Source: Acholeplasmataceae bacterium | GTDB taxonomy: Bacteria; Bacillota_I; Bacilli_A; Izemoplasmatales; Hujiaoplasmataceae | Assembly (NCBI GenBank): GCA_012515085.1 | Contig: JAAYZB010000154.1 | Location: 1 to 9,062, forward strand | Direction of reading: 5' to 3' | Length of the DNA: 9,062 nt | Shown: one piece after another, positions 6,230-9,062 of the stretch | How the letters are laid out: every line of letters begins with the position of its first letter | Position numbering within the stretch: position 1 is the stretch's first letter | The notes under the pieces: generated by a model | What the model was told of the DNA's origin: nothing | The model's input: the letters and a program-made list of their open reading frames with translations, nothing else | Database searches by the model: none | Position numbers and translations under genes: made by a program

Positions 6230-8170
6230 CTATTTGACTTTATCCCCCGGATTCAACCGTCCATCCGCTTCGATGACGATCAGTTCTTTATCAGCGTTTT
6301 CGCCGCATAATATCATACCCTCGCTTAATTCGCCCCGTAGCTTGATCGGTTCGAGGTTGACGATGACGAGCAGTTTCCGTCCAATCAAATTTTCCGGTTG
6401 ATAATGCTCGGCAATGCCGGAAACCACTTGCCTTACCTTGTCGCCCGTATCAATTTGACAGACCAAGAGTTTCTTGGCGTTTTTATGAGTGGTGCATTCG
6501 CGAACGGTTCCGACCCGAATATCGATCAAGGAAAACGACTCTATATCGATCAGAGGGTTTTCGGTAATCGTTGCTTCAGGCACCGATGGATTCATCCATT
6601 CACGAATCGCCGCCACTTCTTTTTCCATGTCGAGCCGCGGAAACAGATGGGTCGGTTTGGCACTCACATGGTAATTCTTTTTTTGTCCAAAAATTGCCGA
6701 ATCAAATCCGATGTCTGTCGGTTCGACCCCCAGCATCTCAAACACTTTCTGCGGTGTGTCGATCAAGAACGGACGATACAGGATCGTTGCGATCCGGAGC
6801 GCTTCCAACAAATGATAAATGACGGATTCCAACACCTCGCGATTCTCCGGTTTCTTGGCCAGATCCCAAGGTAGGGTTTCATCAATCAGTTTATTGGTTC
6901 GGGCGATGAGTCGGGAAATGTCGAAGAGCGCGTTCGTCAATTTGAATTCATCCATATTTCGAGAATAGTTGGTGAGGACTTCTCGGCTCAATTCTTCGAG
7001 TTCCGCCTCAAAGACGCGCTCTGGCATTTCGTGCGAGCGCTCATTGATGGTTCCGGCTAAATATTTATTGGCCATTGTGATCGAACGGCTGAGCAAATTG
7101 CCATAATCGTTGACCAGGTCGGTGTTGATCCGCATCACATAGTCTTCCGGCGTAAACAAACCGTCATTGCCATAAGGTAATTCCTTGATGATAAAATAGC
7201 GGAACGAATCCAAGCCGAAACGGTTGACGAGCATTTCCGGATAGACGACGTTGCCCTTGGATTTGGACATTTTGCCGTCTTTCATCAAATACCAGCCATG
7301 GACAAACAGGCGGAAACGAATCGGCAGATCGAGTGCCATCAGAAACGCCGGCCAATAGACGGCATGGAAACGGAGAATGTCTTTTCCGATCACGTGAACG
7401 ATCTCGTCGCCTTTCACCCAATATTTTTGATAGAGATGATCGTCATCGGCTTGAAATCCCAAAGCGCTGATATAGTTGAATAGCGCATCGATCCAGACAT
7501 AAATCACGTGCTTGGGATCGCTTTTGACGGGGATTCCCCAAGAAAAAGCCGTCCGGGACACGCTGATGTCGGTCAAATTGCTTTTGATGAATTGCACGAC
7601 TTCATTCTTTCGGGTTTCCGGAACGATGAAGTCGGGATGATCCTCAATATATTGCAATAAGCGATCTTGATAGCGGGACAAACGGAAAAAATACGTTTCT
7701 TCCTTGACCAGTTCCGTCTTGCGTCCGCAATCGGGACAGAGTTCTCCCGGCAAAAGCTGCGTCGGAGTAAAGAACGCTTCGTCGTGAATGCAATAGTGTC
7801 CGATATATTCGCCGAGATAAATGTCGCCTTTCGCTTTCAATTGTTCGAAAATCCTGGCGATGATTGCTTCATGGCGAGGTTCGGTCGTGCGGATAAAATC
7901 GTCGTTATCAATCTTTAAAAGCGCCCACAATTCCTGCGTGAGCTTGCTGATATAATCCACGTGCTCTTTGGGTGTCTTTTTGTTCGCTTTCGCGGCTTCT
8001 TCGATTTTCTGGCCATGTTCATCCATGCCGGTCAGAAACCTCGTATCATAGCCTTTTAGCGACTTGTAGCGTTTCAAGGTATCGCACAGCACCGTGGTAT
8101 AGGCCGAACCGATATGCAACTTCGCGCTGGGATAGTAAATAGGGGTGGTGATGTAAAATGTTTTCATCAT
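6230..8170 (-). CDS. metG: Methionyl-tRNA synthetase with C-terminal tRNA-binding domain
   Basis: A 646-aa class I synthetase charging tRNA-Met. The opening FYITTPIYYPSAKLHIGS (5-22) holds the HIGH-type motif, here HIGS. A zinc-knuckle insert (about 127-148) shows C127-x2-D130 and C145-x2-C148. The KMSKS loop is exact at 300-304, followed by GNVV. An anticodon-binding helical domain with NKLIDETLPWDLAK (426-439) follows, then a C-terminal OB-fold tRNA-binding domain (about 541-646) with IDIRVGTV, VSGIA and the LRGELSEGMIL segment. Two tandem ATG codons (8168-8170 and 8165-8167) are possible starts; GGAG lies 7 nt before the first, so I take that one. The gene begins 1 nt after the stop of the DJ-1/PfpI gene, so translation is probably coupled. 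No T-box leader is present. Stop is TAG. Confidence 0.98.
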   Translation of the reverse strand: MMKTFYITTPIYYPSAKLHIGSAYTTVLCDTLKRYKSLKGYDTRFLTGMDEHGQKIEEAAKANKKTPKEHVDYISKLTQELWALLKIDNDDFIRTTEPRHEAIIARIFEQLKAKGDIYLGEYIGHYCIHDEAFFTPTQLLPGELCPDCGRKTELVKEETYFFRLSRYQDRLLQYIEDHPDFIVPETRKNEVVQFIKSNLTDISVSRTAFSWGIPVKSDPKHVIYVWIDALFNYISALGFQADDDHLYQKYWVKGDEIVHVIGKDILRFHAVYWPAFLMALDLPIRFRLFVHGWYLMKDGKMSKSKGNVVYPEMLVNRFGLDSFRYFIIKELPYGNDGLFTPEDYVMRINTDLVNDYGNLLSRSITMANKYLAGTINERSHEMPERVFEAELEELSREVLTNYSRNMDEFKLTNALFDISRLIARTNKLIDETLPWDLAKKPENREVLESVIYHLLEALRIATILYRPFLIDTPQKVFEMLGVEPTDIGFDSAIFGQKKNYHVSAKPTHLFPRLDMEKEVAAIREWMNPSVPEATITENPLIDIESFSLIDIRVGTVRECTTHKNAKKLLVCQIDTGDKVRQVVSGIAEHYQPENLIGRKLLVIVNLEPIKLRGELSEGMILCGENADKELIVIEADGRLNPGDKVK

Positions 8171-8171
8171 G

Positions 8172-8732
8172 TCATTTCTCCGTTTCAAAGGCTTTGTATC
8201 GAATATTCTTTTGAATCCGATCGCGTCGTTCTTTTCCCAAAACCTGTTCGATGATTTCCAAGGCGAGATCCAAGACGGCTCCGACACCGATTGCGGTTAT
8301 GATCTTGCCATCGGTGACGGTCATTTTCTGTTCATAGATGCCGCCCTCAATCGCTTGTTCGGTCCCAGGATAACTGACATAATGCTTCCCGGCCATGATG
8401 CCGGCAGCCGCCAACACGATTGGCGCGGCACAGATGGCCATGACCCATTTGTCTTTTTCGTAGAATTCACGGACAACCTTCAAGACACTTATATCTTCCC
8501 TTAAAGTCCAAGCGTGTTTGCCTCCCGGAATGAACACGCCGTCATAATCTTCTGTCTTTAAGTGTTTCATGAGTTTGTTCGCTTGCACGGCCGTTTGATA
8601 AAAGCCGGTCACTATCGGTTCGTTTTGAACGCTGACCAAATCCACGCGGATGTCGGCACGACGTAACAACGCAACGGTTCCGAGAGCTTCGATATCTTCA
8701 AAGTTATCACTGATCAAACAGGCAAAGCGCAT
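8172..8732 (-). CDS. DJ-1/PfpI family protein (class I glutamine amidotransferase-like)
   Basis: A 186-aa single-domain protein of the DJ-1/PfpI/ThiJ superfamily. It has the likely nucleophile Cys101 in AICAAP (99-104) at the nucleophile elbow, the conserved acidic partner Glu15 in DIEALG (13-18), the GVFIPGG loop (65-71), and a DJ-1-like C-terminal segment ITAIGVGAVLDLALEI (145-160). Close relatives include DJ-1-type proteins linked to oxidative or glyoxal stress and PfpI-like proteins; the DJ-1-like subgroup fits best by length and the E15/C101 pair, but the activity is not settled by sequence. The ATG at 8730-8732 has AAGGAG at 8-nt spacing; a GTG three codons upstream is too close to that site. 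It is the first gene of an operon with metG and yitT. Stop is TGA. Confidence 0.93.
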   Translation of the reverse strand: MRFACLISDNFEDIEALGTVALLRRADIRVDLVSVQNEPIVTGFYQTAVQANKLMKHLKTEDYDGVFIPGGKHAWTLREDISVLKVVREFYEKDKWVMAICAAPIVLAAAGIMAGKHYVSYPGTEQAIEGGIYEQKMTVTDGKIITAIGVGAVLDLALEIIEQVLGKERRDRIQKNIRYKAFETEK

Positions 8733-8759
8733 GGAGATCACTCCTTTTTAATGATGCTT

Positions 8760-8789
8760 ATTATATCATTGTTTCTTCGTTTTATCCAA
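8760..8789 (-). promoter_or_regulatory. Extended -10 promoter of the DJ-1-metG-yitT operon
   Basis: On the minus strand TG-A-TATAAT (8760-8768) is a perfect TGn-extended -10, with TTGGAT (8784-8789) 18 nt upstream of the hexamer as a partial -35. The TG-A is the TGA stop codon of rsmI, so gene end and promoter share bases. Transcription should start near 8753, leaving a leader of about 20 nt. No terminator lies between rsmI and this operon. Confidence 0.72.
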
Positions 8790-9062
8790 GTACTCTCGAT
8801 AGATTTCGTTTTTGGGAATCCCGGTCATTTCGGTCACTTTCTTCATCGCGCTGGTTTTTGAATATCTTTCGTTGATAAAATAATCGACTTGTTCTACCAG
8901 TGATCCCGAAAAATCCACTTTTTCGGGAAGGGTTCCCGCGACCACCACGACCAATTCGCCTTTCCAATCGGCCAAAGTGGACAATTCTGACAGCTTCCCG
9001 CGAATGACCTCTTCATATGCTTTGGAGATCTCGCGGAGTATGACGCCAAATCGATCGCCAAA
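8766..9062 (-). CDS. rsmI: 16S rRNA (cytidine-1402-2'-O)-methyltransferase RsmI, C-terminal part
   Basis: The reading frame is open from the window edge to a TGA at 8766-8768, giving the last 98 residues; the start and the SAM-binding N-terminal half lie beyond the window. The visible part begins FGDRFGVILREISKAYEEV, continues IRGKLSEL and KGELVVVVAG, the conserved end of the tetrapyrrole-methylase-like domain. It then has the small C-terminal helical domain found in RsmI (LVEQVDYFINERYSK to PKNEIYREYLDK). RsmI makes the 2'-O-methyl of m4Cm1402 in the 16S rRNA decoding centre. The placement of rsmI just upstream of metG recalls Bacillus order (where abrB lies between), which supports the call. 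Confidence 0.93.
   Translation of the reverse strand, partial: FGDRFGVILREISKAYEEVIRGKLSELSTLADWKGELVVVVAGTLPEKVDFSGSLVEQVDYFINERYSKTSAMKKVTEMTGIPKNEIYREYLDKTKKQ

Noticed and set aside
6398..6874. A 158-codon plus-strand open frame
   Set aside because: Antisense shadow of metG in its conserved C-terminal half; no promoter or recognisable protein family.
8171..8287. A 39-codon N-terminal extension of MetRS
   Set aside because: The extra residues overlap the DJ-1/PfpI gene and do not resemble MetRS; the family's usual start is at the tandem ATG with a good SD.
8733..8765. A possible T-box or other riboswitch before the synthetase operon
   Set aside because: The leader is only about 20 nt, far too short for a T-box or SAM riboswitch.

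Overview
The window looks like a compact chromosomal segment from a low-to-mid GC Gram-positive bacterium of the Bacilli/Firmicutes type, possibly from a deep or Mollicutes-related lineage; the genus cannot be fixed from this sequence. Four points support this: AGGAGG-type ribosome binding sites at almost every start, sigma-A-like promoters, an rplM-rpsI pair, and rsmI placed just upstream of metG, as in Bacillus relatives. By eye the GC content is mid-40s percent. TGA is a genuine stop in four genes (rsmI, the DJ-1/PfpI gene, yitT and rmuC) and Trp is TGG, so the standard bacterial code applies and not the Mycoplasma code. All ten genes lie on the minus strand, so transcription runs from high to low coordinates. 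No mobile element, tRNA, rRNA, CRISPR array or plus-strand gene is visible.

Layout in transcription order. The C-terminal 98 codons of rsmI (16S rRNA 2'-O-methyltransferase) enter from the right edge. An extended -10 promoter overlaps the rsmI stop codon and drives a tightly packed trio: a DJ-1/PfpI family protein, methionyl-tRNA synthetase (metG, with C-terminal tRNA-binding domain) and a YitT/DUF2179 membrane protein, with gaps of only 1 and 2 nt. A strong promoter then starts the rplM-rpsI operon (ribosomal proteins L13 and S9). Its short leader can fold into a hairpin that buries the rplM Shine-Dalgarno sequence, and the operon ends at a good intrinsic terminator. Next is a single gene for an unusual 321-aa protein with a basic N-terminus, a long Pro/Glu/Lys-rich linker and four DUF1508 (YegP-like) repeats, bounded by terminators on both sides. 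It is followed by a two-gene unit, cardiolipin synthase (cls) and rmuC, and last by a small cold-shock protein gene with its own strong promoter and a hairpin terminator at the left edge.

Functionally this is mostly housekeeping: translation (rsmI, metG, rplM, rpsI), envelope lipid synthesis (cls), DNA maintenance (rmuC), RNA chaperoning (csp) and stress or unknown roles (DJ-1/PfpI, YitT, DUF1508). I see no clear undescribed multi-gene system. The points most worth a second look are the four-repeat DUF1508 protein, the rplM SD-sequestering hairpin, the translationally coupled DJ-1/metG/yitT operon whose promoter uses the rsmI stop codon, and the altered signature residues in MetRS.
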